64,000 nt of DNA from Palleronia sp. LCG004 (GCF_032931615.1 NZ_CP136759.1:558001-622000), one strand, 5' to 3'. Shown: positions 9,001 through 17,795, numbered from the stretch's first letter. The notes: generated by a model not told the origin, from the letters alone. Translations and numbers: made by a program.

Positions 9001-9352
9001 CAGCACTCTCCCCGGGGGGGCGATGATGCGCGACAAGCAAGGAAGGCGATCGAAGCTTTCGGCCCGACAGCTTTCTATGCGCTCCATTTTCCCCTCCACG
9101 ATCGGGTTGGTTGGTTGGTCGAGAGCGGCTTGCCGCTCTCGGGAGGGAGATCGGTTCAGCGGCAGATAGCGGATGGATTTTTCTTCTTGGGGTACACCCC
9201 CGTTATCGGTGGCAGATCTCTGTCAAGATGCGTGTCGATGGAGCAGCAGCAAGGAGATGGGTGTCGACACGCCCGCTCACGGTGATCCAGCCATGAGCTT
9301 GGGTCTTGCGACCCTCAAGACGCGGCACCCCACGTGGTGCACCGCGGATCTT
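9001..9352. other. Gene-free stretch with one perfect hairpin
   Basis: No supported coding frame. At 9121-9140 there is a perfect 9-base inverted repeat, GAGAGCGGC / GCCGCTCTC, with a 2-base TT centre. It is not followed by a T-tract, so I do not call it a terminator. A short TTGG repeat precedes it. Confidence 0.5.
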
Positions 9353-9822
9353 TTATCGGTGAATCAGGTTTTCAGCCTCTCGCGTGGCGTCGAGCGCAGA
9401 GATGGTCGCGAGGACGAGGTTTGACAGAAGGTCGAGCTCTCCGATCACTTTGCCGAGCTTTCGCGCGGCGGGATCGACATGAAGCAACTCGTAGCCCGCC
9501 TCGTACGTGATCTGCGTCGCCGTGCCAGGATGTGTAGGTGCCCGCGTCTACCCGATCTTGGAGCGTTGTCCTGAGTGCGTCGAGCTCGTCCAGAATGCTC
9601 AGCGAAAAGAGCCGCGGCGATCGAGCCGACCGACAAAGGTTCGGGCGATGGCGCGCCGTTCTGGCGGCAGATGCGGGATCACGACGTCGTGGACCTGTGT
9701 CGTGACGATATGGGCCTGCATCAAAGCGATGGCTGCTATCCGCGAAACGAGATTTCGGTCATCTCCGTATCTGCGATGAGATTGACCAGCGGCGGGAAGT
9801 TCTTGAGAGGACTCGGCATCAT
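9353..9822 (-). pseudogene. Decayed unknown gene of the mobilisation region
   Basis: The start ATG at 9822 overlaps the stop of the upstream gene (ATGA), suggesting translational coupling. It reads MMPSPLKNFPPLVNLIADTE. Plausible protein then continues in other frames: NLVSRIAAIALMQAHIVTTQVHDVVIPHLPPERRAIARTFVGRL, then LSILDELDALRTTLQDRVDAGTYTSW, then QITYEAGYELLHVDPAARKLGKVIGELDLLSNLVLATISALDATREAENLIHR, ending at 9353. At least three frame breaks separate these pieces. The family is not recognised. The pieces look helical and acidic, like small plasmid-borne accessory proteins. Confidence 0.5.
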
Positions 9823-10232
9823 GCGGCGGCCCTCCCCGTATCGAGCAACGTCTCGGCGACGACGGCCTCTTGGCAGGACGTCAGAGCCGCTTCGAGACCG
9901 TCCGCGAGCAAGCAGATGTCTTCGACGACAGGGCTTGCTGGATCGATCAGCGCGAACTGGGCAGCTTCGATCCGCGACGGATCTTGAACGTGCTCGAGCA
10001 TGAGCAGGTCGAGCAGACCGGCGAGCGCTCTCATCGTGCTGCGCGTCGGTAGCTGCGGCGCGGCCACGCCGTCCAGCGCCGCTTGAGCGAGGCGCAGACC
10101 GGGTGTGGCACCCAGCAATTCCGCGGCCGTGAGGAGGCCTTCGCGATGCTCCTCGACGAAGCCTCTAAGCTCGTCGAAGGCGTCCGATGACGCAAGACCG
10201 GTGTGCTCGGATGGTGGGATGAAATCGAACAT
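9819..10232 (-). CDS. Hypothetical protein, 137 residues, in the mobilisation region
   Basis: Intact frame from an ATG at 10232 with GGGAGA about 9 bases upstream. The sequence (MFDFIPPSEHTGLASSDAFDELRGFVEEHREGLLTAAELLG...) is predicted mostly helical and acidic, with no signal peptide, membrane segment or known motif that I recognise. It is coupled by an ATGA overlap to a decayed gene downstream. It lies divergently from the MobV relaxase across the hairpin-rich region. A role with the mobile element is inferred from position only. Confidence 0.6.
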   Translation of the reverse strand: MFDFIPPSEHTGLASSDAFDELRGFVEEHREGLLTAAELLGATPGLRLAQAALDGVAAPQLPTRSTMRALAGLLDLLMLEHVQDPSRIEAAQFALIDPASPVVEDICLLADGLEAALTSCQEAVVAETLLDTGRAAA

Positions 10233-10315
10233 GAGAGGATCTCCCTCGGGGTTTCCGGATCAGGTCCGGGTCAAGAAGCGTTCGATCTTCCCTCTTCGTC
10301 TTCCGTCTTTCTCCC

Positions 10316-10373
10316 CGGTGCGTCTTTCCGTTTCGGCTCTCGCAGAGAGGAGCCGAAACGGAAAGACGCACCG
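10316..10373. repeat. Perfect 24-base inverted repeat with 10-base loop
   Basis: The left arm 10316-10339 and right arm 10350-10373 are exact complements around the loop TCGCAGAGAG. The arms contain TCTTTCCGTTTCGGCTC and its complement. No T-tract follows. Such a long perfect hairpin in the non-coding region upstream of a relaxase suggests a strand-transfer or replication structure, or a strong bidirectional transcription block. Confidence 0.9.
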
Positions 10374-10502
10374 AGGGACCATGCCACTGCGCGCGTCACT
10401 CCCGCCAATTTGCGATCTCGGCCGAAGGCATCGCGATGTGGTCCTGGCGCTCGGCGCCGTCATGTCGGGAGAGGTCGGGGAGAGGGCTTGCCCCCTCCTC
10501 GC

Positions 10503-10568
10503 CGGGGCCGGGGAGGCCCGAGCAGCGGGGGGCCGGGGGGAGAGTGCGGAACGACTCCCCCCCCGGCC
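10503..10568 (+). other. G-run cluster with quadruplex and hairpin potential
   Basis: Runs of four or more G lie at 10504-10507, 10510-10513, 10527-10532 and 10535-10540. The segment 10531-10542 (GGCCGGGGGGAG) can pair with 10555-10568 (CTCCCCCCCCGGCC) with a small bulge. Both a G-quadruplex and a stem are possible. Role unknown. Confidence 0.5.
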
Positions 10569-10696
10569 GCCGGAGGCGCGGGAGTGCGCGCAGCGAGCTT
10601 CCGTTGGCCGTCCGCCCAGGACCGCCTCCCCGGCGCAAGGGGCCCTCGGAGAGCCGCGCGTAGTGAGCCCCCCCGGAGGGGAGCGTCTCGCACTAC

Positions 10697-10741
10697 GCAT
10701 AGTCGGACACTATGCCTGATACGCGCGCCTGCGGCGCGCGT
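10697..10741. other. Candidate oriT: two consecutive hairpins before the relaxase
   Basis: First hairpin GCATAGT-CGGAC-ACTATGC (10697-10715), then ACGCGCGC-CTGCG-GCGCGCGT (10721-10741). MobV/Pre origins of the pMV158 type consist of short inverted repeats around a nick near a TAGTGTG-like motif, located just upstream of the mob gene. The first hairpin has the same size and an AGTCGGACACT core. The assignment rests on position and shape only; no nick site is known. Confidence 0.45.
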
Positions 10742-10808
10742 CGCAGACATTCCCGGAGGGGCACCCTTTTTACCTATTTCCCCGTCGCCTCGAACAAAGG
10801 AGATGGCG

Positions 10809-12569
10809 ATGGAAGGATATCAATTTGCGCGCCTGGAGACATTTTCCGTCCAGGGCGCACCCGGCAGCAAGCCGACGAAGATACGTAAGAACGGCGCGCG
10901 GGCATGGACCGCCGAGGAGGTTCTTAGGGAAGCGGAGCGTCATCCCATGGCCTCACTGCACGTGAACCCCGGTTGCCCCCCGCCGCAGATACTTCCGGGC
11001 ACGGTGGGATCGTTCGCAGCTGTGCGGGCCGAACATGACAAGGCTGCGGCTGTAAAGGAATCCTACATGCGGAAGGGCAAAGACGGGAAAAAGAAGAAGG
11101 CCTGGCGGAAGCTGCGATCAGATGCCCGGACGCTCTATTCCTCCGTCGTCTCGCTTCCGACACTTACGCGCGACGCACTCGTTGATCCGGCTCTCGCCGC
11201 CGACTGCGTCGCGCTTCTCACTGAGGCGATGCAGCACGAGCAGAAGACCTTGGCAGCTCGCGGAGGTGTGCTCCTGATGGGGGTGATCCACTGGGATGAG
11301 AAACATGTCCATGCGCACTATCTCGCCGTCGCCCCGCAGGCTGGACGGGCCGACGGCCTGCATCCTGGACATGCTGCGAAGGCCGCCTTCAATGCCGCCC
11401 ATGTCGACGCCGGTGACACAGATAGGAAAGCTGTCGGACATGGGGCGAACAGGGCTTACTGCGAGGCCATGCGCGGCTGGCAGGACTCGTTTCATGCGGA
11501 GGTCTTCGACGGGGCCGGACTTCTCCGGTATGGGCCGAAGCGCCATCGGTTGAGCCGGGCGGACTACCAGAAGGCGAAGGCCGCGAAAGCCCAGCAGGCT
11601 GAAGACGCTAAGCGCAGCAAGATCTTGGCGATTGAAATCTCTGGCCAGGAAAAGCAGCTCGCCGCAATTGTGAAAGAAGCCGCCGAGAGCGCGCGACACC
11701 TCGCGCGCGAGAAGGCCTCGATGGCTGGAGACAAGGTAGACCTCTTGGTCCGCGAGCATGAAGTCGCGTCGTTGGCCGTTCAAGCACGCGAGGAGATCTC
11801 GCGCGGCCAGTCGGTCGCTTCGACCGCAGAGGCACGGATCAGGGCGCTGACTGTCGGGACACGGGCGATCGAGGAGCGCCAGATAGATTACCGGCCAGGG
11901 GATCGGGACCGCCGGGAGGGCCTTACTTTCGGACCCGCAGCGCCTGCCGACAAGAAGGAGCGTGGCAAGCTCAAGGACGCGATCCGGCCCGCCTTCGACG
12001 TGTTGGTCGGCTTTGCCAGACGGGTTTTCCGTCTCCGTCAGCGAGAGGAAGCCCATGCAGAACTGGAAGCGGAGAGCGAGCGACGGGCTTGCAAACGGGA
12101 CCATCAGGATGCCGAGACGCGACGCCGCGCCGGGGTCGTTGCGGCGGCCCTCAGAGCCAAGCAGAAGCCGGTGCCGGAGCCGCTCGAGGCAGTAACGGCC
12201 GGAACGCCACCTACAATGACCGAGGCGAGCTTTCCTGATGCATGGTCGATCTCATCGGGGGCGAAGCCAGATGAGATCCGGGAGCGCCTCAACAAAACAA
12301 CCAACCTTCAGCTGCGAACGGCGTGGATGGCGACCCGGGACGCCGTCCAACTCGCTGACGGAAACGGGTCTCTCCGGGATCGCTTCGCGCTCGGCCTGCG
12401 TGTGATCGAAGCGAATGCCGAAGATCGAGGCTTCAATCTCGAAAGTGGTCGGCAGACTCTCGATACGGCGAAACGCCCCGAGGTCGCGGCATTGCACCGC
12501 GACGAGTTCACTGGGCCTGTAAAGGTCGCCAATGCGGCCAAGGAGCGCCAGCGGGTTCGCGGATCATGA
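10809..12569 (+). CDS. mob: MobV/Pre-family plasmid relaxase
   Basis: Nicks oriT and starts conjugative mobilisation. The diagnostic metal-binding motif is HWDEKHVHAHY (about residues 161-171), matching the HxDExxPHxH motif III of Mob_Pre relaxases. After residue 270 the protein is a charged, probably coiled-coil region (KAAKAQQAEDAKRSK..., EKASMAGDKVDLLVREHEVASLAVQAREEISRGQS). I chose the ATG at 10809 because AAAGGAG ends 6 bases before it; the ATG at 10803 abuts that site. It ends 40 bases from the convergent kfrA-like gene. The gene is intact (586 residues), but the island's integrase is dead, so mobility would need help from another system. Confidence 0.85.
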   Translation: MEGYQFARLETFSVQGAPGSKPTKIRKNGARAWTAEEVLREAERHPMASLHVNPGCPPPQILPGTVGSFAAVRAEHDKAAAVKESYMRKGKDGKKKKAWRKLRSDARTLYSSVVSLPTLTRDALVDPALAADCVALLTEAMQHEQKTLAARGGVLLMGVIHWDEKHVHAHYLAVAPQAGRADGLHPGHAAKAAFNAAHVDAGDTDRKAVGHGANRAYCEAMRGWQDSFHAEVFDGAGLLRYGPKRHRLSRADYQKAKAAKAQQAEDAKRSKILAIEISGQEKQLAAIVKEAAESARHLAREKASMAGDKVDLLVREHEVASLAVQAREEISRGQSVASTAEARIRALTVGTRAIEERQIDYRPGDRDRREGLTFGPAAPADKKERGKLKDAIRPAFDVLVGFARRVFRLRQREEAHAELEAESERRACKRDHQDAETRRRAGVVAAALRAKQKPVPEPLEAVTAGTPPTMTEASFPDAWSISSGAKPDEIRERLNKTTNLQLRTAWMATRDAVQLADGNGSLRDRFALGLRVIEANAEDRGFNLESGRQTLDTAKRPEVAALHRDEFTGPVKVANAAKERQRVRGS

Positions 12570-12608
12570 CGAGAGATGCCGAGACGGTGGCGCCTCGGCA
12601 TCTTCATA

Positions 12609-13304
12609 TTACGCTGCGTCCTGTTCGCCGTCGGGATCATCTACTCGCTTCGCGCCGCCGTCATCGTCTTGCCCGACGACCCGGTCGTCGCCGGAGTCGG
12701 GAAATAGAGGCATTTGATTGTCGTCCTCCACGGCATGCGCTGCGGAGCTGTCTTCGTTGGATGCGTGACTATTGCCCTGCGAGGCGAAATCCTCCCGCCC
12801 AAGGAGACGACCTTCGAGTTTCGCGATGAGGACCTTGGCCTCCATGAGCTCTGCCGTAAGCGAAGCGACCCTCTCCTCAGCCTGTTGCGCGCGTTCCACG
12901 GCAGCCTCTGCCTCGGCGACGGCACCGTCACGCTCGTCTTCGACCAGTCCGATGTTGTCGAGGGCTTCCGCTTTCTCCTCCTCGACCTCGGCGAGCTGGC
13001 TGGCGTGCGCACGCCGTTCGGCAGCTGCGGCCTCGTCGGCGCAGCGCCACGCCGCCTCCCAAGCGGACGCGTAGAGGTCGAGAACCTCTTCGGGCATGTC
13101 GGGTGCCGCGCGCGACGCTTCGGCCGCGGCCTTCTGTTCGGCAAGGACGATCTTCACGATCGGCCCGATGTCGCGGAACGATCCCTTTGTGATCTCCCGC
13201 ACGGCGGCGTTGGTGGGCTTTTCGCCCTTCGTTTGGATGTCAGCGACCGCCTTGCGTACTTTCTTCTCGAGGGCGGCGTTGGTCTTCTTGATAGCTTCGG
13301 TCAT
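12609..13304 (-). CDS. KfrA-like plasmid DNA-binding coiled-coil protein
   Basis: The N-terminus, MTEAIKKTNAALEKKVRKAVADIQTKGEKPTNAAVREITKGSFRDIGPIVK, matches the KfrA N-terminal helix-turn-helix domain. It is followed by an Ala/Glu-rich coiled coil (about residues 85-190: EEEKAEALDNIGLVEDERDGAVAEAEAAVERAQQAEERVASL) and an acidic tail. KfrA proteins repress their own gene and take part in plasmid segregation. I prefer the ATG at 13304 (AGGTG upstream) over one 57 bases earlier. It is convergent with the relaxase. A palindromic site lies just upstream. Confidence 0.8.
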   Translation of the reverse strand: MTEAIKKTNAALEKKVRKAVADIQTKGEKPTNAAVREITKGSFRDIGPIVKIVLAEQKAAAEASRAAPDMPEEVLDLYASAWEAAWRCADEAAAAERRAHASQLAEVEEEKAEALDNIGLVEDERDGAVAEAEAAVERAQQAEERVASLTAELMEAKVLIAKLEGRLLGREDFASQGNSHASNEDSSAAHAVEDDNQMPLFPDSGDDRVVGQDDDGGAKRVDDPDGEQDAA

Positions 13305-13326
13305 TCTTGGCACCTGCTCGGGTAAT

Positions 13327-13359
13327 GGTAAGCGCCGGTAATACCGTCTCGGCGCTACC
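13327..13359. promoter_or_regulatory. Nested palindromes upstream of the KfrA-like gene
   Basis: AGCGCCG (13331-13337) and CGGCGCT (13350-13356) form an inverted repeat around a second one, CGGTA-A-TACCG. KfrA-type proteins bind their own promoter, so this is a reasonable operator candidate. Inference from position. Confidence 0.4.
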
Positions 13360-13444
13360 ACCCCGTACCGAGGTGGCAGGAAGAATGTCGGATCGTCGGT
13401 CGAAGGTCGGAAACGCGACCGTCAGAAAAATTGGTATTATGCGC

Positions 13445-14362
13445 TCAGACGCTGTCGAACCATGTGCCGTCGATGCGAACCCGCTCGACCATCTCCGTCC
13501 CGACCCCGAGCCCGTTCTCCTTGAGCAGGTCGCACAAACGGTCTCCGTCGATGAGGTCGATAGCGATGGCGCCGTCCCTGGTCGCCTCGTCGGTCGCGGC
13601 CGGGGTGTAGTGGCTCGTGGTGATAAAAAGCCCCTTGTCGGCCCGGCCCTGGAGCGCTCCGCGGAAGTCGCGGATTTCCTTTGCGCCGACGCTGCCTCTC
13701 CAGCGCTTGCATTGGAAGTAGACCTGGAACGAGACGAGGTTCACGCGCAGGACGCCGAGCCCGTCGATGCCGCCGTCGCCGGTCTTTCCGCGGACCTCGA
13801 CCTTGGTGAAGCCAGCCTCGCGCAGAAGCCGCTGTGACAGCCTCTCGAAGGCATCTGGCGCCATGGACCCGAGGACGGTGAGCAGCGCGGCTTTCCAGTC
13901 CTCTTCGTCCGCCGGCCCAGCATCCGCGTCTGCGATAACGACATCCGCATCGCCGGAAACTTCGGCCGCTTCCTTGGCCTTGCGCTTTTGACGCGCCTTC
14001 TCGCGCTCCTCAGCCTGAACGGTCTCGACGATGGCAGCCGCGGGTGCGCGATCGTGGATGGCGCTGCCGGCCTCGGTGATGGCCCAGACACCACGTGCCG
14101 AGTTCTCGACGGCACCGCCTCGCCGAAGGTAGGTGCGCGCCCAGGCGAGGTAGTAGTTCACCTTCAGGCGTTGATCATTGTTCGGCATCGGGATCGCCTG
14201 TTCGGCTTCGGAGAGCCCCTCGAGCTCGATGACGGTCTCGTCGATCTCCTGGATGCTGCCCGACCCGCCGAGGTGCCGAAGGGCGTCGAGCGTGGCGACC
14301 ATCATGCCAGCGAGATCCGGCAACCCCTCTGGCTCGATGATGAAGAGGCGGTCAGATGGCAT
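13445..14362 (-). CDS. Mrr-family restriction endonuclease
   Basis: A winged-helix Mrr N-terminal domain (about residues 15-110; RLKVNYYLAWARTYLRRGGAVENSARGVWAITEAG) is followed by an Ala/Lys linker. The Mrr catalytic domain has FERLSQRLLREAGFTKVEVRGKTGDGGIDG and FQVYFQCKRWRGSVGAKEIRDFRG. The Asp in GGIDG and the Q-C-K of FQCKRW are the expected PD-(D/E)xK-type active-site residues. Mrr enzymes often cut methylated DNA. The start at 14362 (GAGGG upstream) overlaps the end of the methyltransferase gene by 11 bases, so the two are translationally linked. It could be the nuclease partner of that enzyme or an independent type IV enzyme. Confidence 0.88.
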   Translation of the reverse strand: MPSDRLFIIEPEGLPDLAGMMVATLDALRHLGGSGSIQEIDETVIELEGLSEAEQAIPMPNNDQRLKVNYYLAWARTYLRRGGAVENSARGVWAITEAGSAIHDRAPAAAIVETVQAEEREKARQKRKAKEAAEVSGDADVVIADADAGPADEEDWKAALLTVLGSMAPDAFERLSQRLLREAGFTKVEVRGKTGDGGIDGLGVLRVNLVSFQVYFQCKRWRGSVGAKEIRDFRGALQGRADKGLFITTSHYTPAATDEATRDGAIAIDLIDGDRLCDLLKENGLGVGTEMVERVRIDGTWFDSV

Positions 14363-17300
14363 AGCGGCCCTCATCGGTCATTTCGGCCATGCCGAGGCCT
14401 GCCAGGGTCTCAAGTAGCGGGGCGACAGTGGTGGCGCGGCCGCGGGTGAAGGTGCGGGCGACGGTTTCGGCGTCGGCCTCTCCGAGATCCTCCAACGCCT
14501 CGCGGACGGCGGCGATCTGGGCCGGAAGCGACTTCGGCCATGGGGCCTTGCCGGTCTTGGCGGCGGCGGCGATCTCCAGCTTGCCTTGCTTCGCCTCGGC
14601 GGCGCGGCCGTCGGGGTTCTGGTAGTCGGGGCGGAGCCAGCGGACATGGCCGCGCGCTTCCTCGGCGGCGCGTTCGTGGTTGAGGGCGACGAGGTTCATC
14701 AGGATGTCGTTTTCGGACAGGTCGGCGGGCCAGCCGTAGGCCGCAGTTACGGCGGCATCGATCCGGTCGTGGATGTCCTTCAACAGGCCGACCAGCCCGT
14801 CCTCGTAGACCTGCTTGTCCTTCCCCTCGATCACCTCGCCGGCGCGGAGCTTTTCGAGGACATTATACATCTGGGTCAGCGTCAGCTTCGGGTGCTGCGC
14901 CTGCCGCTCCTTGCGATGCGCGTCGAGCTCCTCGCCGAGCTGGCGGAGGGTGGTGCGCTGGGAGGGGGTGAGGTCCGGGAAGGGGAAGGGGTCGAAGCAG
15001 CGGGACTTGTTGTAGCGGGGATCGTTGCCGACTCCGAGGCGGCCGCCGGCGGCGAGGGCCCATGTAACATGGATGCGGCTGGATAGCGTGGCGAGTGCGG
15101 CCGCGTCGTCGAGAGAGATCGCGATGAGCATATTGTCGGGGATGACATCTGCTTCGAGGAACTGGAAGCTCCGGTGTTTCGTCGTCTCAACGGTCGCGAC
15201 ATATCGGGTGAGCCCTTCTAAAGCCGGTCGCATAGCGCGACGAGCTTCTCCGAAGATCCACCAGTTCTTCCGATATCCGTCGCGCCTGTTTTGGTCTCGT
15301 TCTGGCTTTACGTTATCAATGACGTGCTGGAAGACGGCCGGATACTGCGTGCGCACGTCCTGCTCAGACAAGCCGAACAGGTCGATCACCATGACGCCGC
15401 GCGGTGAAGCCGTCAGGTCGCGGCCGTTGCGATATGGGCGAATGTGCCGCTCCAATCCAGGCGATGAGCCAAGCCCGAGAGCTTCGGCCTGAGGCGGCGA
15501 GACGATAAAGCCCGCGCCATGCAGCTTCATTCCCGGTGACGAAAGACCATCGTTTGCAAGCAATGCATTCGTGCCACCGACATCCGCCCCTATCCGCAGA
15601 TTTGAGAACACCAGTCCCATCTCGGCCTTCAACTCGACCTGCCGCCCCTCGGCCTCGTTCCGCTCACCGCTTTCGGACACCACAGTCACCAGCCGCCCCG
15701 GTCGGCTGCCGGCCGCTGCCACAGTCATTCCGATCCGCACCGCCGCGCCGTCCACCGTATCCACCCAAGGATGGTCCGGGATTGCAAAAAGCAGCGACAG
15801 GGGACGCTTGGAATCGCCCAGATGCGGCTCCAACACCCGTCGGTTAAATGTCTGGCGCAGCGAGTTCGTGGTAATCAGGCCGAACCTCCGCAACCCGGTC
15901 TGGCCGTCGAACGCACGGGCCTTCAGCGCCGCTTTCTCCCACCAGAACATCACCAGATCAGCGCTCTGCGGCATCTTCGGATAGGCGTTCCACAGCGCCT
16001 CGACATAGCCGTCGCCCAGCGCCTCGCGCATCCGGCTCGCCCCGATGAAGGGCGGGTTGCCGACGATGAAGGTGGCCTCGGGCCACACAGCCGGGCGGGG
16101 GTCGGCGTAGTCGTAGATCTGCATCCGCGCCGCGGGGTCCGGCACCTCCTCCCCCGTCGCCGGGTGGCGCATGGTTGTCGTGCCGTCCCAGCGGGTCACC
16201 GGCGCGCCGTTGTCGTCCATCCGGGGCGTGCGGTCCGTCCATGTGAGCACGGCGTCGCGATGTTCGATGTTCTTGAAGTCGCGCAGGATCGGCTCTGAAG
16301 GCGCCGCCTTTCCGTGGGTGCGGTAGTGCCATTGCAGGTAGCCGATCCACAGCACCAGCTCGGCCACGTTGGCGGCCCAGGGGTTCAGCTCGATCCCGAG
16401 GAACTGGTGCGGGTCGACGGTATATCCCGCAAGGCCAAGGTTGGCCTGCGTCTCGCCCAGCTCCTCCATGGTGGCGACCACCTCGCCTTCGAGTCGCTTC
16501 ATCAGCTCGAGCGCGACGTAGAGGAAATTTCCGCTACCACATGCGGGGTCGAGGACCGTGACCTCGCAGAGCTTGCGGTGGAAGCTCTGCACCTCGCGCA
16601 GCGCCTCCTTATCCTTGCCCTGGCTGCGCAGCAGGTCGGCGGCGGCCTGCACGCTGCGCCAGTCGGCGCGCAGGGGCTCGATGATCGTCGGCATCACCAG
16701 CCGTTCGACATAAGCCCGCGGCGTGTAGTGGGCGCCCAGTTTGTGCCGGCTTTTCTTGTCGAGAGCGCGTTCCAGCAGCGTGCCGAAGATCGCCGGTTCG
16801 ACCTGCTTCCAGTCGGCCTCGGCTGCCTCGATCAGCAGGCTCAGCTGAACCTCGGACAGGGGCAGCGCCGAGGCATCGCGGAAGAGTCCGCCGTTGAAAC
16901 GGAGGAGCTTCGCCATGAGGACCGTCGAGGTGCCGCCGGTGTTCATCGTCTCCCAAAGCGATTGGAGCACCGGCGCGGCCATCTCGGGCTTGCCTCGCAG
17001 TTCCCGCAGCTTGTCGCGGAAGGAATCCTTCGGCAGCAGTTCGACGTCCTCGGCGAACATGGTGAAGAGGCATCGCATGAGGAAACGGGCGACATCCTCT
17101 CCCTCATGGCCCTGGCCCTCGAAGCTGCGTCCAAGCTGAGCCAGGTGGTCGGCGATTTCGCGGGTGACCCGTGCCGCGGTGCGCGAGGGATCGAGCGAAA
17201 TGGGATCGGACCAGATGGTCTTCAGACGCTCGCGGACCTCGTCATCCCGGAGATCTTCCAGGGTGATGCGGTAGCGGTTGCCATCGGGGAACTGGGTGTA

Positions 17301-17795
17301 GCCCTGTCCTTGGCCGGAGAAGTCGGCGTAGACCTCGATGACATGTGCAACGTCGACGACCAGCAGGAATGGTGGCCATCCGTCCTCCTTCGAGATTGCT
17401 CGGGCATAGCCGTCCGCCTGGTTTCGGGCGCGTAGCATCGTATCTTCGAAGCCTCGCGTGCCTCGGCGACCATGCCCCAGTTGACCCTGGGGGGCGTCCT
17501 CAGCCGACAGGAGGCTGAGCTGCTCGGATTCAGCCTTCGGGCCAGCGCCCTGCTTCGCCTCCATGACGAAACACTGTCGGCGGTAGAGATCTATCCGCCG
17601 CCGTCGGCGTGTCCCAGTGTGGGTTTCGGTGACTGGGCGTTCGAAGCGGTAGTCGTTTGTCTGGCCATCGCTCTGGGCAGGTTTCGGGCGGTCGACCCCG
17701 AGTATGTCGCAGAGCTCGGACGCGAAGGTCTGAAAATTCGCGATCTCGCTTCCGCCGGATGCACGCCACCGCGTAATGAAATCTTCAACTTGCAA
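14352..17795 (-). CDS. MmeI-like (type IIG/IIL) adenine methyltransferase with N-terminal nuclease motif
   Basis: An 1147-residue protein from a TTG at 17795 with GGGGAG upstream. The N-terminus has Asp69-x9-Glu79-x-Lys81 (IDLYRRQCFVMEAKQG), the same spacing as the nuclease motif of MmeI. The middle has the SAM-binding motif DPACGSGNFLYVALELM and the catalytic NPPF (FIVGNPPFIGASRM) of N6-adenine methyltransferases. The C-terminal part would hold target recognition. MmeI-type enzymes methylate and cut from one polypeptide. A purely methylating DISARM DrmMI or PglX-like role is the main alternative. The Mrr-type gene follows with overlap. The first 205 bases overlap, out of frame, the end of the replication gene, suggesting insertion of the cassette. 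Confidence 0.85.
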   Translation of the reverse strand: MQVEDFITRWRASGGSEIANFQTFASELCDILGVDRPKPAQSDGQTNDYRFERPVTETHTGTRRRRRIDLYRRQCFVMEAKQGAGPKAESEQLSLLSAEDAPQGQLGHGRRGTRGFEDTMLRARNQADGYARAISKEDGWPPFLLVVDVAHVIEVYADFSGQGQGYTQFPDGNRYRITLEDLRDDEVRERLKTIWSDPISLDPSRTAARVTREIADHLAQLGRSFEGQGHEGEDVARFLMRCLFTMFAEDVELLPKDSFRDKLRELRGKPEMAAPVLQSLWETMNTGGTSTVLMAKLLRFNGGLFRDASALPLSEVQLSLLIEAAEADWKQVEPAIFGTLLERALDKKSRHKLGAHYTPRAYVERLVMPTIIEPLRADWRSVQAAADLLRSQGKDKEALREVQSFHRKLCEVTVLDPACGSGNFLYVALELMKRLEGEVVATMEELGETQANLGLAGYTVDPHQFLGIELNPWAANVAELVLWIGYLQWHYRTHGKAAPSEPILRDFKNIEHRDAVLTWTDRTPRMDDNGAPVTRWDGTTTMRHPATGEEVPDPAARMQIYDYADPRPAVWPEATFIVGNPPFIGASRMREALGDGYVEALWNAYPKMPQSADLVMFWWEKAALKARAFDGQTGLRRFGLITTNSLRQTFNRRVLEPHLGDSKRPLSLLFAIPDHPWVDTVDGAAVRIGMTVAAAGSRPGRLVTVVSESGERNEAEGRQVELKAEMGLVFSNLRIGADVGGTNALLANDGLSSPGMKLHGAGFIVSPPQAEALGLGSSPGLERHIRPYRNGRDLTASPRGVMVIDLFGLSEQDVRTQYPAVFQHVIDNVKPERDQNRRDGYRKNWWIFGEARRAMRPALEGLTRYVATVETTKHRSFQFLEADVIPDNMLIAISLDDAAALATLSSRIHVTWALAAGGRLGVGNDPRYNKSRCFDPFPFPDLTPSQRTTLRQLGEELDAHRKERQAQHPKLTLTQMYNVLEKLRAGEVIEGKDKQVYEDGLVGLLKDIHDRIDAAVTAAYGWPADLSENDILMNLVALNHERAAEEARGHVRWLRPDYQNPDGRAAEAKQGKLEIAAAAKTGKAPWPKSLPAQIAAVREALEDLGEADAETVARTFTRGRATTVAPLLETLAGLGMAEMTDEGRYAI

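Larger units (their letters stand above)
10233..10808. other. GC-rich non-coding region before the relaxase (candidate transfer origin zone)
   Basis: About 575 bases without a convincing gene. A plus-strand frame stays open through it, but this is expected from base composition, and the real relaxase start is downstream. It contains a 24-base perfect inverted repeat, long G-runs with a complementary C-run, and two small hairpins just before the relaxase. This is the expected place for oriT in MobV-type elements. Confidence 0.6.

Noticed and set aside
10203..10802. N-terminal extension of the relaxase by 200 residues
   Set aside because: The upstream frame is merely open through a very GC-rich non-coding region with hairpins; the ribosome site and the Mob_Pre start fit 10809.
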